DNA from: Gonocerus acuteangulatus | Taxonomy: Eukaryota; Arthropoda; Insecta; Hemiptera; Coreidae | NCBI GenBank assembly: GCA_946811695.1 | Contig: OX328128.1 | Span: forward strand, 22,994,258 to 23,058,257 | Reading direction: 5' to 3' | Length of the DNA stretch: 64,000 nucleotides | Part shown: positions 1 through 10,870 of the stretch, piece by piece | How the letters are laid out: each line of letters starts with the position of its first letter | Position numbering within the stretch: position 1 is the first letter of the stretch | Notes under the pieces: generated by a model | Told to the model about the DNA's origin: nothing | Seen by the model: only the letters and a program-made list of their open reading frames with translations | The model's database searches: none | Translations under genes and position numbers: made by a program

Positions 1-530
1 AAATATTGTTTTACTTTTCACTAAAAACTGTGAGATTTTTACTCAGTCAGAAAACCGGTCGATCAACTAACAGGAACTGTGCCATCGTGGCGCGAACGGA
101 AGGCAGGTTATATAATGCTATTGTTGTATTAAAAGGCTGTTACAGGACTTAGGACACTGTTCTGTAAATTCCTTCTTCATTCAAATAATAGAAATGAGAT
201 TGAGTAAGAAGAGGTGAGATTAAAGTTTAGATTATATATAGGCCCTTAGAGATTTAAAAAAAAAAAATCGATATACCGTGTTATAAAGATCGATCTTTTA
301 ACAGCTCGATTCAGATTGCCCATCTCTACTTTCATGTCAATGACATATTTACTAGTTCTAGTTAATAACATTTAAACGATTAGTATTTTAGTGACGAAGT
401 GTATTTTTGGGTCCAACCTCACTAATCCGCCCAGTGGAATTTTCTGATTTTCGGATTATCTCTCTACAGGGAAAAAGTCATATACACATTCATTCTTTAT
501 GCAAAAATGATTTGTAACGTAATGTTAGAC
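1..530. other. AT-rich flank, nothing recognised
   Basis: I see no gene, RNA or clear repeat boundary here. The last eight bases before the next element (531-538) are that element's left target-site duplication. Confidence 0.5.
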
Positions 531-538
531 AATCCATC

Positions 539-1279
539 GGGTCTTTTTGCGAAGACCACATCCAGTTACTTTTGAAGTAGCAGTAGTGATTGCATGAGTG
601 ATTCACGCATGCGTATAACTTCTTCTTTGCCTTCCTATTGTCCTATTGGAGGATTCCGATGACCAATAGCATTAGATCTTGCTGGGAGTAAAGTAACCTT
701 CATCAGTGAATTAGCTTTTGTTTATGAAAAAGCTCTGCTTACGTTAGGGAGAAAAATGAGTCTTTTACAATTAGTTCGCGATGTTGCTGACAAAGAAAAA
801 GGGATTGGTTTCTTACTTGGAAAAATTAATAGAATCCTATTAATTTTAGCGTGTTGGATAGACTAGAGTCGCTAAAATTAATGTAATTCTATTAATGCGA
901 GTTGGATTGACTAGGGTTTTGATATTTTCTTGAGCGAGCGGAAACGCATAGCATGTAACGCCTAATAAATGTAAAATATCCAAAAGAGAGAGAGAAAATG
1001 AATAAATTATGTTTGTTTACAAATAACGTTGTTTGTTATCCTTCATAACCTGCAAAACAGTCAACTTTAATGCTTAATAACTTATTTCATAGTTGAGAGA
1101 ATTGATTTTGATCATATTAACCTTTTTATTAATAAATATTGATTGCCATTATCTGATATGAATTATAACCGTAGATAACCAGCAAAGAACCTGTAAGCTT
1201 ATCAGCGAGTACGAGTAACTGTTATAAATCACTACTACTACTTCAAAAGTAACTGAATGTGGTCTTCGCAAAAAGACCC
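539..1279. mobile_element. hAT-like non-autonomous DNA transposon, 741 bp, with 8-bp TSD
   Basis: The ends are an inverted repeat of about 54 bp starting GGGTCTTTTTGCGAAGACC. The sequence AATCCATC flanks both sides perfectly (531-538 and 1280-1287). An 8-bp duplication and terminal inverted repeats are the hAT signature. No transposase frame is present, so it would need one in trans. The middle (about 897-955) contains a block beginning GAGTTGGATTGACTAG that recurs in the element at 2345-2935. A superfamily other than hAT with 8-bp duplications is possible. Confidence 0.8.
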
Positions 1280-1740
1280 AATCCATCTAAATTCTAAATG
1301 AAGGAATTGAAGTTAAGTGATACAATAAACGGTTTATAGTCGTTCAGGTCTTGTGTTTCTAATAAAGATTGAACCATCTCCGGTAACTTCAAGGCCTCTT
1401 GCGGATATAATTTTAAACAGTTAGTGAATAAACCAACCCGGAATCAACAACTTGTTTACATTTTACTGAAAGATAGAATGCATTTCAGATGTCTCATCGA
1501 GTAAACAAACCATTCTTTGTGAGAAGCCTCACGTACCTATCCTTTACAGATGAAACATTAGGTTTTCATTTCTATAACGGGAAATATTAAGAAAAACGTT
1601 TGCACTTCAAATTCTGTTTGTCTACATGGCTGCGAAGGACTTATCGAAATTTACATTTTATAATTAGCGCGTTTTCTCCTTCCCTATGACGAAAGCCTAA
1701 TTATGACTTCGACCCGAATATGCAACATCGGCTCTAGGGG

Positions 1741-1790
1741 CATAAACGGAAACAGGCTACGATGTCCCAATTCCTGCGAGTCGAACTTTT
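1741..1790 (+). repeat. Fragment of the GCGCTAAGATG interspersed repeat, uninterrupted copy
   Basis: The fragment has GGAAACAGGCTACGATG followed by TTCCTGCGAGTCGAAC. This is the same order as in copies at 5868-6200, 11890-12255, 19440-19715 and 56335-56420. Here nothing interrupts the site that carries an insertion in three of those copies. Family unknown. Confidence 0.5.
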
Positions 1791-1834
1791 TTTAAAAAAA
1801 ATTGCACCATAAAAAAAGTAAAATAAGAGAAAAA

Positions 1835-2030
1835 GGAGGACGACGCCACCCCCTACCAGTAATGCCTCGTATCTTACATGCTAATCTTAACTATATTTAT
1901 CCTTGTGACAAGGCAGAGAGCGTGCGGACTGCTGGGGGCCTCGGCCCTCCCGGCTGGTCGATTGAACTCCTCTCTATATAAGGAACATTCATATTACAAC
2001 AGCAATACCGAGAACTTAGTAACTTAAGAT
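1835..2030 (+). repeat. Dispersed repeat, about 195 bp, copy 1 of 2
   Basis: It begins GGAGGACGACGCCACCCCCT and shares long blocks with 4183-4370, including CAGTA..GCCTCGTATCTTACAT, GGCCCTCCCG and GCCGAGAACTTA. It is GC-richer than its surroundings. I do not recognise the family. The size and short T-runs nearby would fit a SINE-like body, but no tRNA head is visible. Confidence 0.55.
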
Positions 2031-2084
2031 TAGTGTAATGCCTTAAATATGTGTATTGTATGCGCTGAAAACATGTAATTACAT

Positions 2085-2215
2085 TACTCAGCGTACTCAG
2101 GTGTAAGCCTTCGCTAAGATTGTGGGTTCGATTCCCACTAGGGATGGTGGTTTCCCTTCCGAAAAAAGAAAAAGCCCTACCCTTCCAGGAAAAGGTAACC
2201 CGTACTAAATATGTG
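2085..2215 (+). repeat. tRNA-derived SINE (type II tRNA-like head), partial copy
   Basis: A B-box-like GGGTTCGATTCCCACTAGGG is followed by GGTGGTTTCCCTTCC, a purine-rich stretch and AAAAGGTAACCCGTACTAA. The same order occurs at 47735-47880, 54852-55064 and 57165-57335, and inverted near 6200. The most complete copy has an extra arm between anticodon and B box, so the source looks like a Leu or Ser type tRNA. This copy lacks a clean 5' half. Confidence 0.65.
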
Positions 2216-2344
2216 TTACGTATGAATCAGCTTTAAAAATGTGAACAAAATTTTTTTTTTTTTACAAGGGACTGTAGATTCAAAAAGCCAGAGTTGCAAA
2301 TAACTATGGACCCAAAAATTTTAAATGTTTTGGATAATGTTTTG

Positions 2345-2935
2345 GTACTTACGTATTAGCGTCAAAGCAGGTTAAAGAGTCGGGTCTCAGAGAACTGGAT
2401 CTACACCGGGTCAGAGATCTGGATCAAGGAGTCAAATCAGTTTTCGCCAATATGGCGACGGGATTATCTACGATTTAGGTTAACTAGAGTTATGATATAA
2501 CCTTTAGCTAGCGAAAACGCGTAGCACTTATATTAATAGCATAATTGCTTTGCGTTTCCGCTCGCTCAAGGTTATATCTAAACTCTAGTCAATCCAACTC
2601 GTTGATAATGTAGATCAAGGATGGTTTTTCGCTGGATAATGGACTGATAAACAATTTAGCATCGCTTCGAAACAGTAGCTTTCATCCTAGCTATTCTGAT
2701 GTCGCTATCTCGCACAGAAACTGAAATCGCGTAACAAAAACAACAATTGCGTGGGTAAATAAAGCACAAATGAATTGCGTTGAAAAGACAAAATTGCCTA
2801 CAAGATGGTTACTATAAACACAATAGATGATGATATCTCTGATAGTGATTGACCAATAGAAATGCCTTATCCATGATCCAGATCTCTGAACGAGACCCGC
2901 CTCTTTAACCTGCTTTGAATCTAATTCGTAAGTAC
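2345..2935. mobile_element. Non-autonomous TIR element with internal foldback
   Basis: The ends form an inverted repeat of roughly 70 bp beginning GTACTTACG and including TCAAAGCAGGTTAAAGAG on both arms. Inside, 2470-2600 forms a second, diverged inverted repeat around CTAGAGTT..ATATAACC, with arms containing GAGCGAGCGGAAACGC-like sequence. No coding sequence of its own is seen. I could not fix a target-site duplication, so the superfamily is undetermined. Confidence 0.65.
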
Positions 2936-4182
2936 GAATTTTTTTTAATTTATATTCGAATAGAGTCCATTCACAGGACTTACATATATGTTTGAAAATA
3001 AAAAGTACATAATTATTGTAAGATTGATAAAATAATAAATGAAAAAATAAACAATGCACATAATCCAGATTGGGTGGTAAATTTAATAGGCCCAATTATC
3101 CCAAAAGAAATATTGCACTTTTTATCATTTAGTGACAATTTTAAAATTTTTTAAACCAATTAGTGATCAGAAATTATATTTTCGATGTGAAATATATGCT
3201 CACTAGAGTGGATGTCGATTGTAATAACAAAAAAAAATTAAGCAATCAATTATATTAAATTTGGAAATTAATTTAAATTATCGTTAAGAATTTAAATATA
3301 ATAATATTTTTACAAGGGAGTGCTTCCGTAGATTTAAAAAGTCCGAGTCGCAAAGAACATTTTAGCCCCTTTCCAAATAACGCGTATCTCTGGTGGAATT
3401 CGATTTGGAATGACCATTTCTATTTCTGCCAGAAATATTATTTATGATCTCGTTTTAAAATTAAATAAATTTATATAATTGCCGAAATGAAATATGTGTT
3501 TGGCGCCAACATAGTTTCAATACATAAGCCTTAATTGTATTGCTTAAATAATTTAATAGGCCGCGGAAAAAGTGATGGACGTTTTTAATGGTGCCAAACC
3601 AACATTTTCTAAAGTACAAGCACTGTTTTCTCCGACGAGGCGATGACTTCATAATTTACGCGTGAACCTTGTTTTGTAGATACACTTCATTATTTTTTTA
3701 AATTTTTATATGCATAAATATAATGTAAAACACACACACAAACCCATAGGTACGCGCACACACAAGGGAGATAGTGTACTTAAGTTTAAGCCTAAGGCTA
3801 AAAACAACTTAAGCTACAGCCTGTTCAAATAAATGGTTTAGTTTGGGGGGGGGGAGGGGTATGGCCTATATTCCCCGTGCAAGAAATTGGCAGTAAAATT
3901 TCTGTCTGTTATAACCTTATCTATGGGAGGTTTGAAACGTTTTTAGTCTTAGCTTTTGGTAAGCATTCTTAAATATTAGACACTATTTACTTTGCCTAAC
4001 TTTTCAAAGCCTCTTAAAAGAGACATAAACAGTTTTTATAATGTTTCACGTATCGTGTTGTTCCTGGAAGATGGGAGTATGCGAATGGCGGAACCCCCTG
4101 GAATATTTCCCTCAAAATTTTCGCGCATGCGGAATTAAACTTTTCCATCTATCTGAACAGTCTATAAAACTAAGATTTTAAA
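2936..4182. other. Unclassified AT-rich DNA
   Basis: I see no gene. It includes a short CA-rich stretch near 3730-3765, an inverted piece of a SINE tail (CACACAAGGGAGATAGTGT, 3759-3777), a G-run near 3845 and scattered T-runs. Confidence 0.4.
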
Positions 4183-4370
4183 AGGAGGACAACGCCGCCC
4201 CCTATCAGTACAGCCTCGTATCTTACATACTAATCCTTAACTATGTTTCCTCTCTTAGACGAGGCTGATAAGGTAGACTGGTGGAGACTCCGGCCCTCCC
4301 GTAAAATCGATATAAGACTGGCCTTTATATACTAGTTGCGGCAAGCGATGGGCATGCCGAGAACTTAACG
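4183..4370 (+). repeat. Dispersed repeat, about 190 bp, copy 2 of 2
   Basis: Second copy of the sequence at 1835-2030. It starts GGAGGACAACGCCGCCCCCT and ends near GCCGAGAACTTAACG, followed by a T-run at 4400. The copies are diverged, with many substitutions and small indels, so this is an old family. Confidence 0.55.
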
Positions 4371-4834
4371 ATAGCCATCAAAGTTTTGAGGGACCGAACT
4401 TTTTTTTTTTTTTTTAATGTTAATTAATGTTATTATGGTATAATAAACGTTTAAAAGTGGAACTTGCAGGTATAGTGCCGTGCCAGGGAATTTCAGGTTT
4501 TTTTTCAATCATTAGCACCAGACTATCCATTGGAACACCCAGATTTCCATATCGGCACTTTTGAAAATAAGAGAAAATACATCTTAAATAACCCCAACTT
4601 GGAAGGATTATTGATCCGTGCAGTCTGCTGATAACTGAATTAAAAGCACTTGGTTGCTCGCAGCAATATTTCACTTTTTAAAACTCGACAACCGGAATTC
4701 ACAGTCAACCCTATACCATCGTGTTCCTAAGGAAATAATCTTTATTTTAACCTAACTTTAATTCGTTAACCAGAACGGTGCAGGTTACTCGGTTCGAGTT
4801 ACCTGTTTATAACTCCCTGATATGAGTTATCACG

Positions 4835-5081
4835 GCATAGTGTATATAAAGGGGGGCGGAGAGGGAAGCAGCCCCCCACCCGCGAAATTATGATTTGATG
4901 GTAAAAATTTGTCATTAAAAATGAATTAAATAAGATCACTAAGTTCATAAAAAATAGTTTATTTTACGTGTAATAACGTTTTAGTTGCCTAAAACTATTC
5001 CAAGTTCTAAATTGTTATTATTCCATGCCCCGGAAATGGTTCCGCCCCCCCCCCCGAAATTATTTCCTTTATACGCCCATG
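4835..5081. mobile_element. MITE, CCCATG family, copy A (MULE-like)
   Basis: About 247 bp with ends GTATATAAAGGGGGG and TATACGCCCATG. It shares the interior AAAAATRAATTAAATAAGA and the tract TTAGTT..ATAAAA with copies at 5916-6164, 6758-7042, 7043-7135, 15175-15382 and 57680-57935. There is no coding capacity. The superfamily is inferred from the 9-11 bp duplications around other copies. Confidence 0.7.
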
Positions 5082-5867
5082 TATCAAGGGGAAAAATAGT
5101 CAACCTAACGTTTGCATATTCTATAGGCTTCAGACTTTCGATTGGAATGGAATTTGTCTATTAATCAAAACAGTGCAATGTTTAAAAAAAATAAAAAATA
5201 ATTAAATTGTTAATTAATCATATTCTGAACAGATTTTTTTTAGACAACCCACTTTCAATATCTTTATTGACATAATTAATTTGATATGAAATACTTTTCA
5301 TCCATTAACCAGCTCGATGAAGATCGCTGTATAGTATACAATGTTTACTGGGATGTTAGACTATTATGATTGTTAAATACACTGAAGATCACAAGCACAC
5401 GCAATCACTCACAAAATAAATACTGTCACACTAAACATACAAACCAACATGATTAGATTAGATTAGATAAACACTTATCAATCAGTTTCGCACAGTAAAC
5501 GGTGTTTGGTAAATAGGCTTTATCAATTAAAATCAGCAGACTGAATGGTGCCATTGTCCTTAGATTCAGTCATGACTTGGCCCTGGCAATAGAAGATGTA
5601 CTCCCATTTGAGTTGTCCTTGTTTGCCTCAATTTTTAATTGATTTTTGTACTTTTACTTGTATTTTTTTTTTCAATAAAACACGATAAGTAAATGAGAAG
5701 CGTGTTTGTATTATTTGTTGTTTGTAATAGCGAAAGTCGAAGAGGTTGAGCAAGTAATTCCGTTTGGCTGCGGAAATGGTGCCTAACTCTCGCTATTCAT
5801 CGAAATGTTTTTGCAGGGACTTTTTAAATTTGTATATGAAATAGCAAAAGAATGTATTAACTGTTTT

Positions 5868-6200
5868 TATTCCAAGTTGTCCAAATGAGACTAAGGATAC
5901 GAACGGAAACGCGCTTGGGCGTATATAAGGGGGGGAGGGCTGAGGGGGCTCCAGCCCCTCCCGAAATTTTTATTTGATCGGTAAAAAGTTCATAAAACCC
6001 TTAAAAATAAATTAAATAAGAGCATTTAGTTCATAAAACGTATTCTATTTTGGGTGTAATAGCGTTTAAGTTGGCTAAAACTCTCCCAACATCTAAATTG
6101 TTAATATTCAATACACCGGAAATTTTCCCAGCCCCCTCCGAAATCATTTTCTATATACGCCCATGGAAATGCGCTAAGATGACTCAGTTCATGTGACTTA
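5868..6200 (+). repeat. GCGCTAAGATG interspersed repeat split by a MITE
   Basis: The flanks 5868-5915 (CTGTTTTTATTCCAAGTTGT ...) and 6165-6200 (GGAAATGCGCTAAGATG ...) are the two halves of the repeat found whole at 56335-56420 on the other strand. The MITE at 5916-6164 interrupts it. Confidence 0.6.
5916..6164. mobile_element. MITE, CCCATG family, copy B with 11-bp TSD
   Basis: The ends TGGGCGTATATA and TATATACGCCCA are inverted. The flanks GGAAACGCGCT (5905-5915) and GGAAATGCGCT (6165-6175) match at 10 of 11 positions, as expected for a target-site duplication. A 9-11 bp duplication points to the Mutator-like (MULE) superfamily. No transposase is present. Confidence 0.75.
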
Positions 6201-6291
6201 TCGAAAGAAAAGCCAACTACCATAGTAGGAATCGAACCCACTACATTGAGTGTTCACGTCATAAACCCCTAGGCCGACGTGGCTCCTCCAT
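6200..6291 (-). repeat. tRNA-derived SINE (type II head), inverted fragment
   Basis: On the minus strand this reads GGAGGAGCCACGTCGGCC, then a type II tRNA-like arm, then GGGTTCGATTCCTACTATGG and a short piece of body. It matches the family at 54852-55064. It is not a functional tRNA: the stems do not close. Confidence 0.6.
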
Positions 6292-6352
6292 ATTTATTAA
6301 TAATGTGTATTATTTTTTGACCCCCGACTGCTATATAACATGGGCATATATA

Positions 6353-6551
6353 TATATATATATATATTTTTTTTTTTTAACGGCGCATCTACATCTTGGC
6401 CATTAGCGCCGGGCTATCTACAGGTTGCCACCCTTTTCTAATGCAAACAGCACGTGGTCGGCCATCCATTAAGGTACTGACCACGCCCGACGTTGCTTAA
6501 CTTCGATGATCTATAGGAACCGGTGCATTCAACGTGGCTATGGCCGTTGGC
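6353..6551 (-). mobile_element. 5S rRNA-derived SINE with hairpin tail
   Basis: Reading the minus strand from 6551, the first 110 or so bases are a diverged 5S rRNA. They begin GCCAACGGCCATAGCC and contain GAAGTTAAGCAACGTCGGGC (the internal control region) and GTCAGTACCTTAATGGATGG, then CGTGCTGTTTGC near the 3' end. Next comes a body GAAAAGGGTGGCAACCTGTA, the stem-loop 6411-6381 (CGGCGC ... GCGCCG) and an A/TA-rich tail. ATGGGCATATATA flanks it on both sides (6340-6352 and 6552-6564), so it was inserted by retroposition, into the end of a CCCATG-family MITE. It is not a 5S gene: about ten bases near the 3' end are missing and the tail is foreign. Confidence 0.88.
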
Positions 6552-6757
6552 ATGGGCATATATAGAAAACAATTTTCTATATATGCCCTGTTCTGGATTG
6601 TTCGTATTCCATACCCCCCGAAATGGTTTTCTATGGGCATATATAGAAAAAAATTTCGGGGGGTATGGAATACGAATAATCCAGAACTTGGAATAGTTAG
6701 TCAATTAAGACGCTATTACGCCCAAACAAAACTATTTTTTTTTTTAAACTAAGTGAC
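6552..6757. repeat. Inverted fragments of the CCCATG-family MITE
   Basis: GGGCATATATAGAAAA occurs twice with CCCCCCGAAATGGTTTTC-like sequence in opposite orientation between the copies, and CATACCCCCCGAAATG pairs with ATTTCGGGGGGTATG. This looks like at least two MITE ends placed head to head. Confidence 0.55.
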
Positions 6758-7042
6758 ATGGGCGTAAATAGGGGGGGGGGGGCCTGAGGGGGCTGCAGCC
6801 CCCGCCCCCCGAAATGTTTATTTGATCGGTAAACATTTGATAAAACCCTTAAAAATAAATTAAATAAGATCATTTAGTTCATAAAACAAATTCTATTTTG
6901 AGTGTAATAACGTTTAAGTTGGCTAAAATTCTTCCAAGATCTAAATTGTTAGTAATCCATACACCGGAAATGGTCTCCGCCCCCCCCCCCCCCCCCGAAA
7001 TATTCCCAGCCCCCTCCGTAATTTTTTTCTATATACGCCCAT
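6758..7042. mobile_element. MITE, CCCATG family, copy C
   Basis: The ends are CATGGGCGTAAATAGGGG and CTATATACGCCCATG, with the family interior in between, including a C-run at 6980-6997. This is one of the most complete copies of the family. It directly abuts copy D. Confidence 0.75.
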
Positions 7043-7135
7043 GCTAAATGATCTTATTTAATTTATTTTTAAGGTTTTTATGATACATTTTTTACCGATT
7101 TCGGGGGAGCTGCAGCCCCCCTTATATACGCCCAT
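7043..7135. mobile_element. MITE, CCCATG family, copy D, inverted and truncated
   Basis: It carries TTAAATAAGATCATTTAG in reverse complement, then CTGCAGCCCCCCTTATATACGCCCATG. Only half of the element is present. Its join to copy C at 7042/7043 suggests a rearranged or nested insertion. Confidence 0.6.
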
Positions 7136-8012
7136 GCTATATAATAAGTACCTATGTACATGTGGGTTGGTAATATTGCGGAATCACTTAAGGTTACACA
7201 GTTCTGTGTGCCCAGAATAAATTGCGTTGAACCCAATGCTTCATTCACTCAAGGAGAAAAGGAAAACAAAGTTTATAATTAAATATTTTACTCAAAAATA
7301 TAACTAATGTTTACAATATGAATTGGTTTAATTTGATGGAACTATATTTTAATAATTGTAATGATAAGAAAATCAGATATTAAGTTTTAATTAAGCTATG
7401 CTAATGATAAAGAAATGTTCCTGGAGTTGCATAAAATTAGCTTGGTCCTTGAATCGTGTTTTCTCAAACATCTGTTTATCTTTGTTTTTAAGGCACTTCC
7501 TGTAGGAAGTACATCTTATCTTTAACCACAAATGGCTGAAAATGATTTATATATATTTATTTTTATCATGGTTGAATATTCTCACGATTTTCAATTCTAT
7601 TCTTGGCATTTATCAAAAATAGCCATTACGTTGTGGAATTTAACGACTGGGAAACACAATAGGATTCCAAGAAAGCGCCATAACGTCAGCATGGTGATTC
7701 ATAATTTAAAGGTGTGAAAGCTAGGCATTTACAGATTTGTCTTGACTTTCTTAGTAGCTAAACTACTAGCAGACGATTAACATCTTGTAAAAGAGGCCAC
7801 TAAACCGGGTTCCAGCTCCCGGGTCTATCACGAACTGATAACCCAGCTGTTTGGATTTATCTTTTATCAGATAAAGAGCGGTGGAGGTTACACCTGTCTG
7901 AGAACCACCTGTAGCAGCTCCTTTAGTGAATCCCTTGTCATTACTGCACTACACTTTCGGTGATTGCCACAGTTTCTCGTCTCCCACTTGGAGCACTCCT
8001 TCATCCTTCCAG
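7136..8012 (+). other. Region upstream of the zinc transporter coding start
   Basis: No other gene is seen. A pyrimidine-rich tract ending in AG (CTCCTTCATCCTTCCAG, to 8012) is a good splice acceptor, so the transcript may start further upstream and join at 8013. The stretch 7870-7925 has a GATA-type TTATCAGATAAAG and two CACCTG E-box cores. Their role is unknown. Confidence 0.35.
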
Positions 8013-8254
8013 GCTGTCATCAACTCTGTCAAGAAGATGACAGGAAGGCAAGAAAACTCTAGAGAACATTCCAGCAGCGATGAAGAAGACTTTCATCAAA
8101 ATGGTGAAGAAAGTGAACGTTTGATGCCAGAATCTCATGCCAGTAGTGTAGTTCAAATCAATGGGAGTAAGCCTAGCAAAAAACCTAGTGTAGGCAACAG
8201 TGACGCCTTGACTAAATCTGCTTCTAATATTTCTGAGACGGCAACAGACAAGAG
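8013..8254 (+). CDS. Zinc transporter exon 1 (coding from 8037)
   Basis: Encodes residues 1-72, beginning [19 protein letters not shown], an acidic and serine-rich cytosolic N-terminus with likely phosphorylation sites. The donor AG|GTAAAC is at 8254/8255 and leaves two bases of codon 73. The exon may begin at the acceptor ending at 8012. The frame stays open upstream to 7926 without a usable ATG, so a longer isoform from an upstream exon cannot be excluded. Confidence 0.85.
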
Positions 8255-10765
8255 GTAAACCATTGCAATTTTTCTTCATATCATCTAACATCAATGTGAA
8301 TTTTGAAAGCTATTTATTTTCCCCCTCATTATCATAATGTCACATTTATATCGTAAACATTGCTGTGCATCCATAACGAATGATATTTATAAATAATTTA
8401 CTTCTATCAGCCCATAGCTGAATTTTAAGAAATGACATTAGTCCAAAATTATCCAGATTTTACTGTCTAAAATCTTTGAATATCAATCAATTAAAAAAAA
8501 GAATAAAGCTGCTTTATTGCTCAAACATATATTCAGATACGGTAACCCTAAATGACACAAACTTTTTATAGTGTGTACACACATTTCATCCATCATGACA
8601 AAATAAATATTTACTCAGAAATATGGATCCTTCTCTGCCTTTTATTATTTATATACATTTAAGGTCGACACCATTCTATTGCACCCAAATTCTTTCACTT
8701 TTTTTTTTTATGGGGCGCTCAAGAATCACACAATTTATGGACTATGAATACAGTATCTAATTTTCGAGCATTGAATTCTTCTATTTAGAATGCTGTCCAA
8801 TTACTTGATCACTGTTTGTTTAAAACAAGAATTTCTTAGTTGAAACAATATTATAAATATCTGATTTCTATTGTAGTTTTGGGATTTTGCTAACTCGTCT
8901 GTGAGAAAATAATAAAACAAGAATTTCTTAGTTGAAACAATATTATAAATATCTGATTTCAATTGTAGTTTGGGGATTTTGCTAACTCGTCTGTGAGAAA
9001 ATAACTAATCATTTAACCCAAACTTCTTTTACTTTTAATTTAATCTATTTAAGTCAATTATTAATAAAAATGTTGTTCCAATGATTTTTATTAATAATTG
9101 ACCAGAATTCACTTAAAGATTAATATTTTTTTAATACTAAAATGCAGTGTTTTAAATTTAATTTTCTGAGCTTCTCACTTTTGACATTTGTGCTTGAGAC
9201 AGCTCATTTTTTAGACGGCCCCATAGGCATAATTGACTAGTCAATGACCGAGTTCGCCAAGGACTGTATTTTGAATCCTAAATAATTCTCTGTTTGTCAC
9301 ATTTGGGCCGCATTTCATTTGTTTACATCATTTCCTTTCGCAGGAAAATTTGTTAAACTAAATATTTCTTATCAAAAAACTTGTCTTTTATAAAATTGTT
9401 ACAGTAGTAAACATAGAACTTATTTCAAGTGGCCAATAAGTTGAATTATCATTGTAATCAGTTCCTTCATTTGGGATTGATAAGCATTTTGTCCTCATTA
9501 TATAAGGCTCTCTCAGAAAAAAATATATAATTCTCTCTGATAAGTCATTTTGGTTTTTATAAACTTCTATTTTTCATCGATAAAAAATGTTACGTAATTA
9601 GAAACAATAAATCGAATTCCGTTAATCAATTAATATGTTAATATCTGAAATTGGATTCCTTGTGTAGAAAACTATTACTGCATACATTAAATTATTGTTT
9701 CCACAATGGCAGTGGCCTTAAGATTGGATATTATGACACTAAAATAGTTCTGACTAATTGAATTAATGCACTGGGATTCCCTATAGTAAAATACCTTATA
9801 AGAAAAGTTTTCGGATTTCTAATAGCATTTTGAGATTTTTTTATTTTGTGGATCATAATATGTAATTGATATCAAATAGTAGATTTTTTTCTTTTTAATT
9901 TCCATCAAAATTGGACTTTAAGTGCCTCACAAAATAAATAAATGCTTTTTCAAAATAACGTAATCAGTTTAGTACATCAGATTATGGATTATTTTAACGT
10001 TTTGTTACAGTAATGTTTTTTATTTTAATACTTCATTCTTTCAAAACTAGTTTCTGTTGTCATAAGAACATTTAATTGTAAAAAAAAGTTACTTTATGGT
10101 ATTTATGAACTCTTTGTTTCCTAAAATTTCTATGTTAGGTTTAACGTCACAATTATAACTTAATATTTAAACAATTTTTGGGAGCAACTCCTGCTAGTTA
10201 CTTTATTAATTATTTTTATTTATTAAGCAGCCATTTTTCTCTTTATTATCATTCATTCAAAAATCCTAAATGTCTTTAATATATTTAGACAATATTCCAA
10301 CCTGAATAATATTTATTTTATTCTCTGAAGGGATTGTTGACCATGAAGATTACCAAGATGGACCTATTCGGGAGATAATTAAACTAAAATTTTAATAAAA
10401 AATGAGTTTGTATTTTTGCCAATTTTTCGACCCGTCAGAAGGTTATTCTTATTGTTCTTGACCTGAAAATTCTTGTTTATACTCATCTCATTCGAGTGTT
10501 AATTATCCTGCCTTCATATAGCACGCTTTTTAGGACCATGTATTTAGCTCAATTTTGTGGTCAATTTGTTACTATATTAATTTACGTTTTGCTTATTCAC
10601 TCGCTGTTATTTTGTAATTGCCGTTTATATTAGCGCGGTTCCTCCCTCCCCCATAGGGAGGAACCCCGCTTATAAGGTTGATACAATGAAACAATCCGGA
10701 AGTGCCGACAAGAAAATTTCGCGTTTCAGAACCCCTAGAGACTGAAAATAACGGTGGTTCAAATT

Positions 10766-10810
<45 letters not shown>

Positions 10811-10815
10811 GTATA

Positions 10816-10870
<55 letters not shown>

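Noticed and set aside
6439..6551. Functional 5S rRNA gene
   Set aside because: It is missing bases near the 3' end, is fused to a SINE body and tail, and is a single copy flanked by a duplication.
7926..8036. In-frame open extension upstream of the transporter ATG
   Set aside because: It begins at GTG with no ATG, and a good splice acceptor ends at 8012. It is treated as untranslated or part of an upstream exon.
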